Assembly: GCA_016278725.1 (NCBI GenBank)
Contig: JADQBG010000006.1
Location: 1-64,000 of the forward strand
DNA length: 64,000 bases
Origin: Actinomycetota bacterium
GTDB taxonomy: Bacteria; Actinomycetota; Thermoleophilia; RBG-16-64-13
Direction of reading: 5' to 3'
Shown here: piece by piece, positions 1 through 10,343 of the stretch
How the letters are laid out: each line of letters begins with the position of its first letter
Numbering within the stretch: the stretch's first letter is position 1
Position numbers and translations under genes: made by a program
The notes under the pieces: model-generated
Told to the model about the DNA's origin: nothing
The model's input: the letters and a program-made list of their open reading frames with translations, nothing else
The model's database searches: none

Positions 1-14
1 CCCCCCCCGCGCTC

Positions 15-521
15 GTGGCGGGCAGGGTCGGCCTGGCGCTCCCGCCGCTGGCCGGCCTAGTGCTGAGAAGGTGGGGGGCGCTCGTCGCCTTCGTTTGCGG
101 CCTGACCCTGGCGGCGGCCGCCGGGCTTGCGGGCTGGGCCACGCTGCCCTACACCTTCAGCCCGGATCCGGGGCCGGTGCTGCTCGAAGGCAGGTACGCG
201 GAGAACCCGTTGGTGGCCCTCGAGTATCTGGCGCGCTATCTCGATCTTCGGCCGGAGCTCTTGCTGCAGGCGGCGCTGTTCGGCGCCTTTGCGCTGCTGT
301 TCCCCCTGCTTCTGCGTCTGCGCGAAAGACGCAGGATTTGGGCGGCGGCGGTCTACCTGGGAATGTTGTTCGCTGCTTTCGTGGCGGCGCCGCCCCTGCT
401 CTTGGGGGTATCTGTCGCCCTGGGACCGTTCTTCATCGCGTATTTGCCCTGCGTTATACTCGTCACCTTGATCAGCCTCCTGTTTTCGCCGGAGGAATCG
501 AATTCGGCAGCGGAGCATTAG
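15..521 (+). CDS. hydrophobic multi-pass membrane protein, unknown function (start may lie outside the window)
   Basis: ORF 15..521 with several hydrophobic segments; directly upstream of the FHA cluster. Confidence 0.5.
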   Translation: MAGRVGLALPPLAGLVLRRWGALVAFVCGLTLAAAAGLAGWATLPYTFSPDPGPVLLEGRYAENPLVALEYLARYLDLRPELLLQAALFGAFALLFPLLLRLRERRRIWAAAVYLGMLFAAFVAAPPLLLGVSVALGPFFIAYLPCVILVTLISLLFSPEESNSAAEH

Positions 522-532
522 CCTTGGGCGTG

Positions 533-1489
533 ATGAAAAGACTTGAGTCAGGCGTTGAGCGGGCTTTTGGCCGGGCCTTCAGCCGCTCGACCGCGCGTGT
601 CGAGCCGGCGGAGCTGGCTCAGAAGCTCGTCAAGGAGATGGATGACCACAAGGTTTCTTCCGTCTCGCGGGTCTACGTCCCCAACAAGTTCACCATCTAT
701 CTCTGTCAGCAGGACCGGGATTACTACCGGGCCTTCGAACGCTCGCTGACCGAAGAGCTGGAGGAGCACGTGCTCAAGCACGCGCAGACCGCGGGCCTCA
801 GCCTGGTTGCCGCTCCCCGGGTGCGCGTAAAGTTGGACCGGGATCTCAAGGCCGGGCAATTCGGGATTCTGGCCGAAGTAGCTGAGGAAGATATGTCGCT
901 GGAGAAGTCTTCGGCGGCAGCCGGGGCGGAAGCCGTCTTCGCGTCTGAGCCGCAGGCGCCTTACCGCGAAGAGGTTGCCGCCGGGCCTGGCGGGCCCCGC
1001 GGCGGCCTTCAGTGGGAACCCGAGGAGCCGGCGGCTGCTATCGGACCCGATTGGGCGCCCGCGGGAGCCGGGGACGAACCATCAGGGGACGGCGCCCCTC
1101 TGGGGGCCTCGCCGTCTCCCGAACCGCAACCCGCCGTGGTCCCGATCAACCCCAAGGTGCTCGATACCCAGGACATTCCCGCCGCGGTGGCTTCCGACCT
1201 GGAACTGGCCCGTCAGACCATAGTTCTGCACCAGGGACGGCGCGCGCAGGAGTTTCACAAGGGACGGGTGGTGCTCGGGCGGGCCCGGCAGGTGGATTTC
1301 ACCCTCGATGACCCCAACGTCTCTCGTCGGCACGCCGCGGTGTACTGGGAGGGGGGAAGGCTTTTCGTGAAGGACCTCGGGTCGACCAACGGAACTCTGC
1401 TCAACGGGCGCCCCGTCACCGCCGGTCCCGTGGCTGTCGGCGACATCCTGACGTTGGGAGACTCCGAGGTCACCGTTCGAGTCGGCTAA
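533..1489 (+). CDS. fhaA: FhaA-like protein: N-terminal DUF3662 domain plus C-terminal FHA domain
   Basis: MKRLESGVERAFGRAFSRS... N-terminus; FHA motif GRARQVDFTLDDPNVSRRHA...LGSTNGTLLNG; first gene of the fhaA-fhaB-pstP-rodA-pbpA-pknB order. ATG 533 is inside the longer ORF 71..1489. Confidence 0.88.
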   Translation: MKRLESGVERAFGRAFSRSTARVEPAELAQKLVKEMDDHKVSSVSRVYVPNKFTIYLCQQDRDYYRAFERSLTEELEEHVLKHAQTAGLSLVAAPRVRVKLDRDLKAGQFGILAEVAEEDMSLEKSSAAAGAEAVFASEPQAPYREEVAAGPGGPRGGLQWEPEEPAAAIGPDWAPAGAGDEPSGDGAPLGASPSPEPQPAVVPINPKVLDTQDIPAAVASDLELARQTIVLHQGRRAQEFHKGRVVLGRARQVDFTLDDPNVSRRHAAVYWEGGRLFVKDLGSTNGTLLNGRPVTAGPVAVGDILTLGDSEVTVRVG

Positions 1490-1501
1490 ACGGAGCGTCG
1501 C

Positions 1502-2020
1502 ATGCTCAATTTGCTCCTGCTGGGGGCCAAGTTCCTCTTTCTGCTCGTCCTCTATCTGTTCGTTTTGATGGTCATCCGTTCCGCCATCAAGGACGTGCGC
1601 CGGGCGGCTGCCCGCCCCACCCCTGGGGTCACTCCCCTGGACGAGTGGGGGGCGGCTCCGCCGTCCACCCCCTCACCCGGCGCCGTCGGCGGCCACGGGG
1701 CCGGGCGCACCTCCCCGGCGGGCGGCGACTGGGTGGTCCAGGTGGTCAGCAGCGCCGAGTTACCCCGCGGTCAGGCTTACCGGGTACCTCCGGGAGGCCT
1801 GATGATCGGGCGCTCTACTGGGGCCGATCTTCACCTGCGCGACACATTCGTCTCCTCCCAGCACGCCCGGCTCTCGGTCACGGATCAGGGCCTGCTGCTG
1901 GAGGATCTGAAGAGCACCAACGGCACCCTGCTCAACGGGGCGGAAGTCTCGGAGGCCTGGTTGCGGCCGGGAGACGAGATCGCCATAGGTGACACCGTGC
2001 TCAAGGCCGAGGTGCGCTGA
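1502..2020 (+). CDS. fhaB: FHA-domain membrane protein (FhaB/FipA-like)
   Basis: N-terminal TM, C-terminal FHA: MIGRSTGADLHLRDTFVSSQHARLS...LKSTNGTLLNG. Confidence 0.85.
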   Translation: MLNLLLLGAKFLFLLVLYLFVLMVIRSAIKDVRRAAARPTPGVTPLDEWGAAPPSTPSPGAVGGHGAGRTSPAGGDWVVQVVSSAELPRGQAYRVPPGGLMIGRSTGADLHLRDTFVSSQHARLSVTDQGLLLEDLKSTNGTLLNGAEVSEAWLRPGDEIAIGDTVLKAEVR

Positions 2021-3366
2021 TGCGACTGCGTTACGCCGCCGCCACGGACGTGGGTCTGATCCGCAGCGGCAACGAGGATTCGTTCATCGCCCGCGACGAC
2101 CTCTTCGTGGTCTGTGACGGGATGGGGGGTGCCCGAGCGGGGGAGGTGGCCTCGGCTACCGCCTGCGAGACCATCGGGGCCCTCGACCCCGGCAGCGCCG
2201 GCCGGGAAGAGCTCAACCGCATCGTGTTCGAAGCGAATAAAGCGGTGATTCAAAAGGGTGCGGGAGACCCGCAACTCCAGGGCATGGGCACCACCATGAC
2301 CGCCGCCTTCCGCACCGGTCCGGGGAGCCTCGCCCTGGCCCACGTCGGCGACTCCCGAGCCTACCTCTTACGCAACCAGGCCTTGCACCAGCTCACCCAG
2401 GACCACTCGTTGGTGGGCGAACTGGTTCGCCAGGGCCGTCTGACTCCCGAGCAGGCCGCGGTTCACCCGCACCGCAGCGTGATCACTCGTGCGATCGGCA
2501 TCGAGCCCGAGACGCTTCCCGATCTCTTTCAGCTGACCTTGGAGACGGGCGACCGGCTCCTCCTCTGCAGTGACGGCTTGAGCGGGATGGTGGACGACCA
2601 GGCGATCGAGCGCATCCTGGGCGAGGGCGACGACCCCGCCGCGGTGGCGGCAGCCCTGGTCGATGCCGCTCTGCAAAACGGCGGCGAGGACAACGTCACC
2701 GTGGTGGTGGTTTTGGCGGAGGAAGGCGAGGGCTCCGTGGGCATCCCGGCTGGGGCCGGTGCGACGGAAACGGGCGCCGAGGAGTCTTCCGGGCGGGGGC
2801 GCGGTTGGGGGCCAGGGTCCGCCATGCCCGGCGGGAAGCATTTCCGCGAGGCGGGCAGGCGGCTGCGGGGAGGAGCCGCCGCCGTGGCCGGCAACGTGCC
2901 GGGCGTCCGGGGTACCTCGCCCGGCGGCGGGTCCAGCGGCGGGCGCAGCGGCGGGCGCACCCTCCTCATCTGGGGCGGGGCCGTCCTCGGGGCGCTGTTC
3001 CTCGGCGTGGTGGCCTTCGCCATCTTCAACTCCTCGGTCTATTACGTCGGCACCCAGGACGGGCGCGTGGCACTGTTCAACGGGGTGCCTTACAGGTTGT
3101 TCGGCGCGGAGTTGTATGACGTGGTCGAGGTCACGCGCGCCGAGTACGGCGCGCAGCCCGATCACCTTCAGCAGCGGATCGCCTCCCATGAGTTGGTCAG
3201 CAAGGAGGAGGGTCAGCGCTTCATCCGCCAACTCTTCGAGCAGCCGGCCACGGACGGCGCACCCAGCACCACCCTGGGTGCGGCTGGGGAGGGCAGTACC
3301 ACCACCGGCCTCGGCGGCTCCGGAGCCGCCGGCCTCGGCACCTCCACCACTCGAACCGAACCTTGA
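2020..3366 (+). CDS. pstP: PP2C-family Ser/Thr phosphatase (PstP/Stp)
   Basis: DVGLIRSGNEDSF, VCDGMGG, HVGDSRAYLLR, LLCSDGLSGMV, GGEDNVTVVVV motifs; overlaps preceding stop. Confidence 0.92.
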   Translation: MRLRYAAATDVGLIRSGNEDSFIARDDLFVVCDGMGGARAGEVASATACETIGALDPGSAGREELNRIVFEANKAVIQKGAGDPQLQGMGTTMTAAFRTGPGSLALAHVGDSRAYLLRNQALHQLTQDHSLVGELVRQGRLTPEQAAVHPHRSVITRAIGIEPETLPDLFQLTLETGDRLLLCSDGLSGMVDDQAIERILGEGDDPAAVAAALVDAALQNGGEDNVTVVVVLAEEGEGSVGIPAGAGATETGAEESSGRGRGWGPGSAMPGGKHFREAGRRLRGGAAAVAGNVPGVRGTSPGGGSSGGRSGGRTLLIWGGAVLGALFLGVVAFAIFNSSVYYVGTQDGRVALFNGVPYRLFGAELYDVVEVTRAEYGAQPDHLQQRIASHELVSKEEGQRFIRQLFEQPATDGAPSTTLGAAGEGSTTTGLGGSGAAGLGTSTTRTEP

Positions 3367-4751
3367 GCCCGCGAAATCGAGAACTGCTCTTCCTTCTGCC
3401 TGCCGTGCTGGTCACCACGATCGGCTTCGCCACCATCTACATCCGCGAAGCGGAGCGGCTGGAGTGGGCCTCACTTTCCTACGGCGGGATCTTCCTTGGG
3501 CTGTTCGGGCTGGTGCACGTGGCTGAGCGCTTCTTGGCGTCTCAGGCCGACCCCTATCTGCTCCCCATAACGGCCCTGCTTTCTTCGCTCGGGATCATGA
3601 TGATCTACCGCCTGAATCCGGACCTCGCTCTGCAGCAGGCGGTTTGGCTGCTGGTGGGACTCGGGGTCTTCGTCTTCGTGCTGATCGTGGCGCGGCCCCT
3701 GGCGCGCCTCGCCTCATACAAGTATTTGCTGGGACTCGCCGGAATCGGGTTGCTGCTCTTCACCGTGCTCTTCGGGCGCGAGGTCTACGGGGCGCGCCTT
3801 TGGGTGCGCGTCGCCGGCATCGGCTTTCAACCTCCGGAATTCGCCAAGCTCTTCCTGGTGGTCTTCTTCGCCGCCTATCTGGCCGACGTGCGCGAACTGC
3901 TTGCGGTAAGCACGCGGCGCATCCTTGGCATTGCCTTCCCCCCGCTAAAGTATCTGGGCCCGCTGCTCGCTCTTTGGGGGTTGGCGCTGGCTTTGATGAT
4001 CTTCCTGAGGGACCTAGGAACCAGCCTGCTCTTTTTCGGGGCGCTGCTGGCGCTGATGTACGTGGCCACCTCGCGCCTGCTCTACGTGGTCGTCGGCACC
4101 GGCCTCTTCGCCGGGGGGGCCACCGTGCTCTACCAGCTGTTTCCGCACGTCCAGAGGCGGGTGGACGTCTGGTTGGATCCCTGGGCGGACGTGCAGGATG
4201 CGGGATACCAGATCGTGCAGTCGCTCTTTGCGCTCGCCGAAGGCGGTCTGACCGGGCGCGGCCTGGGACAGGGTTTTCTGATCACTCCCAGCGGCAGAAC
4301 CCTGATCCCGGCGCTCGAGACGGACTTCATCTTCTCGGCCATAGGCGAGGAACTCGGCCTCGCGGGGGCGGTGGGGATCGTCCTGCTCTTCTTCATCTTC
4401 GTCTGGCGGGGCCTGCGCATCGCGCTTGCCTCTAGCGACGACTTCGTGCGGCTCCTTTCCGCCGGGCTCACGGCGATCTTCGGCCTGCAGGCCTTTCTGA
4501 TCTTGGGCGGAGTGATCAAGCTGATCCCGCTCACCGGCATCACCCTGCCCTTCGTCAGCTACGGCGGAAGCTCCATCGTGGCCAATTTCGCGCTGCTTGC
4601 GCTGCTGCTGCGGGCCAGCCACGAGGCCACCCGGCAGGAAGAGGCCCGGCTCGAGGCGGCCGTCCGGGGGCCGGCGCCCGAGAACCCGGTGGTGGTGGGG
4701 CCACCGGCCGGCGGTCTCCGCGGACTGCGGACCGAGGGGCGGGGGACCTGA
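3363..4751 (+). CDS. rodA: SEDS-family FtsW/RodA/SpoVE protein
   Basis: multi-TM; ALETDFIFSAIGEELGL and PFVSYGGSS motifs; before pbpA. Confidence 0.92.
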   Translation: MSPRNRELLFLLPAVLVTTIGFATIYIREAERLEWASLSYGGIFLGLFGLVHVAERFLASQADPYLLPITALLSSLGIMMIYRLNPDLALQQAVWLLVGLGVFVFVLIVARPLARLASYKYLLGLAGIGLLLFTVLFGREVYGARLWVRVAGIGFQPPEFAKLFLVVFFAAYLADVRELLAVSTRRILGIAFPPLKYLGPLLALWGLALALMIFLRDLGTSLLFFGALLALMYVATSRLLYVVVGTGLFAGGATVLYQLFPHVQRRVDVWLDPWADVQDAGYQIVQSLFALAEGGLTGRGLGQGFLITPSGRTLIPALETDFIFSAIGEELGLAGAVGIVLLFFIFVWRGLRIALASSDDFVRLLSAGLTAIFGLQAFLILGGVIKLIPLTGITLPFVSYGGSSIVANFALLALLLRASHEATRQEEARLEAAVRGPAPENPVVVGPPAGGLRGLRTEGRGT

Positions 4752-6142
4752 TGGAAAGACCGCTAAAGCGCCTGCTTTACTTCTTCGCCGTCCTCTTCCT
4801 GGCCCTGATCGTGCAGCTCAGCTACGTCCAGGTCTACGCCGCCTCCGACCTGAAGAACCACGCCGCCAACACCCGCGCCCTGGACGCGCAGATGCGCATC
4901 GAGCGGGGGGTGATCACGGCGGCCGACGGCACCGTGGTCGCGCAGAACCGGCAGGAGGGGGGCTACTTCTTGCGGGAATACCCTCTGGGTGAGCTGCTCG
5001 CCCCCTGGCTGGGCTACAACTCCCTGCGCTACGGACGGTCCGGCGTGGAGAGGGTCTACAACCCGGAACTGACCGGAGAGACCGATGAACTGACGGCGCG
5101 CAGCCTGCTGGACATCCTGACCGACAAGCCCAAGCGCGGCGCCGATCTGCAATTGACCGTGGATCTGGCGGTTCAGCGCGCGGCGGTGGAGGGCTTGGGC
5201 GAGCGAAAGGGCGCGGTGGTCGCGCTTGATCCGCGCACGGGACAGGTGCTGGCCATGGCCTCATGGCCGCGCTACGACCCCAATCAACTGGACGAGCGCT
5301 GGGAGGAACTCAACCAGGACGCCGACCGCCCCCTCCTGAACCGGGCGCTTCAGGGCCTCTATCCTCCGGGTTCCTCCTTCAAGCCGGTGGTCGCGGCAGC
5401 GGCTCTGGCCGAGGGGCTCTTCACTCCGGAATCGACCTTTACCGATGAGGGGCGTTACGTGGCCGGTGGTTTCCCGGTGACGAACTACGGCGGCAACACC
5501 TATGGCGAGCACGATCTGACTACCGCCCTGGCGAAGAGCATCAACACCACCTTCGCCAAGATCGGGGTGGCACTGGACGAGCAACTGCTGGCTTACGCCC
5601 GGGCTTTCGGGTTTGAGAAGGAACTTCCCCTGCCCCTGGAGTCTGCGGTCAGCAAGCTTCCCGAACCCTCGCAGATAGACACCGCGCATCTGGCCCAGAT
5701 CGCTTTTGGCCAGGGACAACTGCTGGCCACGCCTTTCCAGATGGCGCTGGTGGCGTCCGGCATCGCCAACGGCGGCCGCGTCATGAACCCCTATATCGTC
5801 GAGCAGGTCACCGACTTTCATGGATCCGTGATCGAGCAGGCCCAGCCGAGCGTGTGGCTGACCCCGGTCTCCCCCAGCGTGGCGGGGCAGGTCGCCGAGA
5901 TGATGGTTCAGGTGGTGGAGCGCGGCACCGGCACGCAGGCCGCGCTGCCCGGCGTCCGCGTCGCGGGCAAGACCGGAACCGCGGAGGTCGGCGAGGGCGG
6001 GGACCACGCCTGGTTTATCGGATTCGCGCCGGCGGATGATCCCCGGGTGGCGGTGGCCGTGTTGGTCGAGAACGCCGGCGGCGGAGGCAGCGTGGCCGCA
6101 CCGGTGGCCCGCGCGGTGCTCGAAGCGGGCCTCGCCCGATGA
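4751..6142 (+). CDS. pbpA: penicillin-binding protein transpeptidase (PbpA-like)
   Basis: YPPGSSFKPV (SxxK), KSINTTF (SxN) and GKTGTAEV (KTG) motifs. Confidence 0.92.
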   Translation: MERPLKRLLYFFAVLFLALIVQLSYVQVYAASDLKNHAANTRALDAQMRIERGVITAADGTVVAQNRQEGGYFLREYPLGELLAPWLGYNSLRYGRSGVERVYNPELTGETDELTARSLLDILTDKPKRGADLQLTVDLAVQRAAVEGLGERKGAVVALDPRTGQVLAMASWPRYDPNQLDERWEELNQDADRPLLNRALQGLYPPGSSFKPVVAAAALAEGLFTPESTFTDEGRYVAGGFPVTNYGGNTYGEHDLTTALAKSINTTFAKIGVALDEQLLAYARAFGFEKELPLPLESAVSKLPEPSQIDTAHLAQIAFGQGQLLATPFQMALVASGIANGGRVMNPYIVEQVTDFHGSVIEQAQPSVWLTPVSPSVAGQVAEMMVQVVERGTGTQAALPGVRVAGKTGTAEVGEGGDHAWFIGFAPADDPRVAVAVLVENAGGGGSVAAPVARAVLEAGLAR

Positions 6143-6248
6143 GCTTCCGCAGGGCAGGGCGCCGCCGGTCGAGGGCGAAAATGGCTTTGTTAGTATTCGG
6201 TTGTCTTAGAGCGGAGCGGCAGCCGCCGTCCAAAAAGGGAGCGAATCG

Positions 6249-8201
6249 GTGATTGGCCGTACCTTCGATGGCAGATATGAGGTTCTGAGCAAGCTCGGCT
6301 CGGGCGGAATGGCCGAGGTCTACCTGGCGCACGACGCTCACCTGGACCGGCAGGTGGCGCTCAAAGTGCTGTCCAGCCGCTACGCCGAGGACGAGCAGTT
6401 CGTCGAGCGTTTCCGCCGGGAGGCGAGCAACGCCGCCGGCCTCAACCACCCCAACATCGTGCAGATCTACGACCGGGGCGAAGCCGAGGGCACCTACTAC
6501 ATCGCCATGGAGTACCTGGACGGCCGTTCGCTCAAGGAGATCATCAAGCGCTACGGGCCCCTGGGCCCCAAGCACGTGGTCTCGATTTCGCGGCAGATCC
6601 TCGAGGCGCTCCGCTTTGCCCATCGCAAGGGCATCGTTCATCGCGACATCAAGCCGCAGAACATGCTGGTGGACGACGAGGGCCGGGTCAAGGTGACCGA
6701 CTTCGGCATCGCCCGGGCGGCCACGGCCTCCCGCATGACCGATACCGGCTCCATCGTGGGCACGGCCCAGTATCTCTCGCCGGAGCAGGCGCAGGGAACC
6801 GCGGTGGGCCCCTCCTCGGACCTCTATTCGCTGGGCATCGTCATGTACGAGATGGTGACCGCGCAGCTGCCCTTCGACGGCGATAACCCGGTTACGATCG
6901 CGATGAAGCAGGTGCACGAGCCGCCGGCCCCGCCCACCCAGATAAACGCGGACATTCCCGAGAACCTGGAGCGGGTCATCCTGCGCGCCCTGGCCAAGGA
7001 TCCGGCGGACCGCTACGCCGACGCCGATGAGTTCCTGGAGGATCTGGCGCGGGTGGAGCAGGGACAGGCGGTGGCGCCGCCTCCCATTTTCGCTGACGAG
7101 GCCGAGACCCGGGTGCTGGGGGCCGACGATCTGCCCACCCGGGTGCAGACTTCCGAGACCATGGTCAGGCCTAGGCCGGCCGCGGCGGCCTACACCCCCG
7201 GTCCGCCCTACGAAGAGGCGCGCGAGGAGGAGCGGGGCAGCCGCTTCTGGCCCTGGCTGCTGGTCATCCTGTTCCTGGTCGTGCTGGCAGTTGCCGCTTT
7301 CGCCCTCTTTCAGCTGCTCGGGGGGGAGGACGAGGAACTGCTCGAGGTGCCGCCTCTTACCGGCCTCACGTTGGAGGAGGCCACCCAGGAAATCACCGAC
7401 GCCGGCTTCGATTTGGGCAACGTGGACGAGGAGCAATCGCAGCTCCCCGAGGGCACCGTGATCGGTCAGGAACCCGACGTGGGCAGCCTGGCTCCCAGTG
7501 GCTCGGAGATCGACCTGGTGCTTTCGCTCGGCGAGCAGACCGTAGAGGTGCCTCCTCTTGAGGGGCTCACGGCCGACGAAGCCGCGACCGCCCTGGGCCA
7601 GGCCGGGTTGGAGATCGACATCGAGCAGGAAGCCTCGGCGGACGTGGAGGAGGGCCTCGTGGTCCGCAGCGAACCCGCGAGCGGCGAGTCGGTACCCACA
7701 GGCAGCACGGTGGTGGTCTTCGTCAGCATCGGCCCGGAGATCCAAATGGTGGAGGTGCCTTCGGTGGTCGGCCTCACCGATACCAAGGCCGCAGCCACGT
7801 TGGGGCAGGCGGGCTTCGAGGTCGCGATCAACCGGGAGGCAAGCGATGCTCCGGAACGTCAGGTGATCCGCCAGGAGCCCGCCGCCGGAGGCGAACTGGA
7901 GCAGGGGCAGACGGTCACCATCGTGGTGAGCTCGGGCCCCGCCCAGGTCAAGGTCACCGACGTAACCGGAACCTCCGAGGAAGAGGCCCGAAACCTGCTG
8001 CGCGATCAAGGCCTGTTCGTGGACGCACGGGGAGTGACCGCCGAGGCTGCGGCCGGCACCGTGGTCGACCAGAATCCTGCCGGGGGCACGAACGTGGCCC
8101 CCGGTTTCACCGTGGTTATCAGTGTCTCCACCGGTCCGCCCCCAACCACCTCGACAACTGCGCCCGCGGTGCCTTCGCCGACGACGACCACCGGAGGCTA
8201 G
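6249..8201 (+). CDS. pknB: PASTA-domain Ser/Thr protein kinase
   Basis: GSGGMAEVYLAHD, IVHRDIKPQNML, VTDFGIARA; TM segment; four PASTA-like repeats (VPPLTGLTLEEA..., VPPLEGLTADEA..., VPSVVGLTDTKA..., VTDVTGTSEEEA...). Confidence 0.95.
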   Translation: MIGRTFDGRYEVLSKLGSGGMAEVYLAHDAHLDRQVALKVLSSRYAEDEQFVERFRREASNAAGLNHPNIVQIYDRGEAEGTYYIAMEYLDGRSLKEIIKRYGPLGPKHVVSISRQILEALRFAHRKGIVHRDIKPQNMLVDDEGRVKVTDFGIARAATASRMTDTGSIVGTAQYLSPEQAQGTAVGPSSDLYSLGIVMYEMVTAQLPFDGDNPVTIAMKQVHEPPAPPTQINADIPENLERVILRALAKDPADRYADADEFLEDLARVEQGQAVAPPPIFADEAETRVLGADDLPTRVQTSETMVRPRPAAAAYTPGPPYEEAREEERGSRFWPWLLVILFLVVLAVAAFALFQLLGGEDEELLEVPPLTGLTLEEATQEITDAGFDLGNVDEEQSQLPEGTVIGQEPDVGSLAPSGSEIDLVLSLGEQTVEVPPLEGLTADEAATALGQAGLEIDIEQEASADVEEGLVVRSEPASGESVPTGSTVVVFVSIGPEIQMVEVPSVVGLTDTKAAATLGQAGFEVAINREASDAPERQVIRQEPAAGGELEQGQTVTIVVSSGPAQVKVTDVTGTSEEEARNLLRDQGLFVDARGVTAEAAAGTVVDQNPAGGTNVAPGFTVVISVSTGPPPTTSTTAPAVPSPTTTTGG

Positions 8202-8203
8202 AC

Positions 8204-10315
8204 GTGAACGGAAGACCGGCGGGCGGCGAGGCGGGGGATGCCCTGCGGCGCTCGCTGGCGGTTTTCCAGACGCTCTTCGACCGGGTTCCCCTGGGCCTCG
8301 CGGTGTTTGACCGCGGCCTGGTCCTTCAAGCGGCCAACCCCATCTGGGCCGGCTACGTGGAGGACTACACCTCCACCAGCTCTGAAAAGGTGAGGCCGGG
8401 GGCCGGCTACTTCGAGCTGATGCCGGGAACCGAGGAGGGGCAAATGCCCGCCGTCGAACAGGTTCTCCGCGGCCAGACGGTGCGCCGCGAAGCTCTGCTC
8501 ACGCGCTCGGGCGGCAAGATCTCCTACTGGGACTTGGTTCTCAGTCCCATCTTCGACGGCGACCGGGTGGTCGGCTTTCTGCAGGCTGCATCGGACGCCA
8601 CGGCTCGCATCCGCGCCTATCGCGAGCTGGAGGAAAGGGTGGGACGGCGCACCCACGAACTCGAGACTCTCTTCGAGCTTTCGCAGGCCATCATCCGTCC
8701 GCTGGACCCCGAGGCGGTGCTGCAGCTGGTGGCTGACGGCGCGCGGCAGGTGACGGGCGCCGCCCGGGGTTTCGTCTTTCTCAAGGAGGGCGAGGACCTC
8801 GAGTTGGCCGTGGCTTCCGGCGATCCGCGTCCGGGTTCCAGGCCGGACGAGCTCGCCCGAGGATTTCGCATGCCCTTGAGCGGCTCGCTGTCCGGCCGGG
8901 CGATCGCCGGCGGCGAGGCCCTCTGCACTGAGGATGCGGGCCATGACCCGCGGGCAAACCAGGCTTTGGTGCAGAGTACCGGTATCCAGAGCATTCTCGT
9001 CGCTCCCCTGCAGGCCGACGGCCAATCGCTCGGCGTGGTGCTGGTCGCGGACAAACCCGAGCCCTTTGGTGAAGACGACAAGCGGCTGCTCATGATGCTG
9101 GCCTCGGGAGCGGCGGTGGGTCTCGAGAACGCCCGTCTCTACCAGGAAGAGCTCGAGCGCCGCCGGGAGGCGGAGCAACGGCGCCGGGTGGCGGAGGGAC
9201 TGCGGGAAATGGTTACTCTGCTCAACTCGGAGCGGCCGCTGGGTGAGGTGCTCGAGAACATAGTCGAGCAGGCGGCTCGGCTGCTGGACACGGAAACGGT
9301 GGCGGTCTATCGCCTGAACGAACCGGATGGACTGCTGACCATCCTGACCGCGCGCGGACTTCCCGAATCCTACGTGCGCACCATGGCGGTTCCTCTCGGA
9401 GCGGGGGCGGTGGGAATCGCCGCGCAAGAACGCCGGCCGGTGCTGATCTCCGGGTCGGGGGTGGTGTCCCCCGAGGTTCCGGAGATGCCGGAGGAAATCC
9501 TGCCGCAGATCCGCTGGCTCAACCAGAACTTTTGCGCTCTGCTGGCGGTGCCACTGCTGATGAAGGAAAAGGTGTTCGGGGCGATTGCCCTCTACTATCC
9601 CGAGGCCCGCGAATTCTCGCAGGAGGAACTCGACCTGGCCGACAGCTTCGGCGCCCACGTGGCGGTGGCTCTGGAGAACGCCGACCTTCGCCGGCGCGCG
9701 GAGCTCTCAGCGGTGGAGGCGGAGCGTTCCCGCCTGGCGAGAGAACTGCACGACGCCGTCACCCAGACGCTTTTCTCGGCGGGACTGATCGCCGAGGTGT
9801 TGCCGCGGCTGTCGGAGCGCGATCCCCAGCAACTCCCGCAGAGACTCGAGGAGCTGCGCCGCCTTACCCGCGGAGCGCTCGCGGAGATGCGCAGCCTTCT
9901 CTTGGAGCTTCGCCCTGACACCCTGGCCGACGCAAACCTGATCGAGCTCCTGGGGCAGCTGTCCGAGGCCGTCCAGGGGCGGGCTCATCTTGCCGTGGAG
10001 GTCTTGCTCTCGGATCCTGGGGAGCTTCCCTCCGAGGTCAAGCTGGCGCTCTACCGGATCGCGCAGGAGGCGCTGAACAACGTCACCAAGCACGCAAACG
10101 CCACCCGGGTGACCCTGGAGCTGTCACGGCAGGGCCATGAGGTGGTGCTGGCTCTGAGGGACGATGGAAGGGGATTCGACCCGGCAGTGACTACCCCTGA
10201 TAGCTTGGGCCTCGGTATCATGAGGGATAGGGCCGAATCGGTCGGGGCCCGGCTCGAGGTGACCAGCGGTTCCAACGAGGGAACCTCGATAAGCGTATTC
10301 TGGAAGCCAAGTTAG
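8204..10315 (+). CDS. PAS/GAF sensor histidine kinase, NarL-type (HisKA_3)
   Basis: two GAF-like regions; ERSRLARELHDAVTQTLFS H-box; LRDDGRGFDP and LGLGIMRDRAESVGARLEV ATPase motifs. Confidence 0.9.
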   Translation: MNGRPAGGEAGDALRRSLAVFQTLFDRVPLGLAVFDRGLVLQAANPIWAGYVEDYTSTSSEKVRPGAGYFELMPGTEEGQMPAVEQVLRGQTVRREALLTRSGGKISYWDLVLSPIFDGDRVVGFLQAASDATARIRAYRELEERVGRRTHELETLFELSQAIIRPLDPEAVLQLVADGARQVTGAARGFVFLKEGEDLELAVASGDPRPGSRPDELARGFRMPLSGSLSGRAIAGGEALCTEDAGHDPRANQALVQSTGIQSILVAPLQADGQSLGVVLVADKPEPFGEDDKRLLMMLASGAAVGLENARLYQEELERRREAEQRRRVAEGLREMVTLLNSERPLGEVLENIVEQAARLLDTETVAVYRLNEPDGLLTILTARGLPESYVRTMAVPLGAGAVGIAAQERRPVLISGSGVVSPEVPEMPEEILPQIRWLNQNFCALLAVPLLMKEKVFGAIALYYPEAREFSQEELDLADSFGAHVAVALENADLRRRAELSAVEAERSRLARELHDAVTQTLFSAGLIAEVLPRLSERDPQQLPQRLEELRRLTRGALAEMRSLLLELRPDTLADANLIELLGQLSEAVQGRAHLAVEVLLSDPGELPSEVKLALYRIAQEALNNVTKHANATRVTLELSRQGHEVVLALRDDGRGFDPAVTTPDSLGLGIMRDRAESVGARLEVTSGSNEGTSISVFWKPS

Positions 10316-10343
10316 GGCGGCCGGTTAAGACGGAGGAAAAGAC

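Noticed and set aside
405-413. GGGGGTAT-like match to the operator motif
   Set aside because: Inside a coding region and lacks the paired ATAGG half at 4-nt spacing.
71-532. N-terminal extension of the fhaA ORF
   Set aside because: Overlaps the upstream membrane-protein ORF; conserved FhaA N-terminus begins at 533.
6015-8009. Long minus-strand ORF (664 aa) antisense to pknB
   Set aside because: Overlaps a clear kinase gene; high-GC codon bias creates long antisense ORFs; no recognisable domain. Same reasoning for 8198-9658, 22594-24561, 25646-26920, 26951-28126, 30481-32604, 38913-40622 and 46603-48846 on the minus strand.
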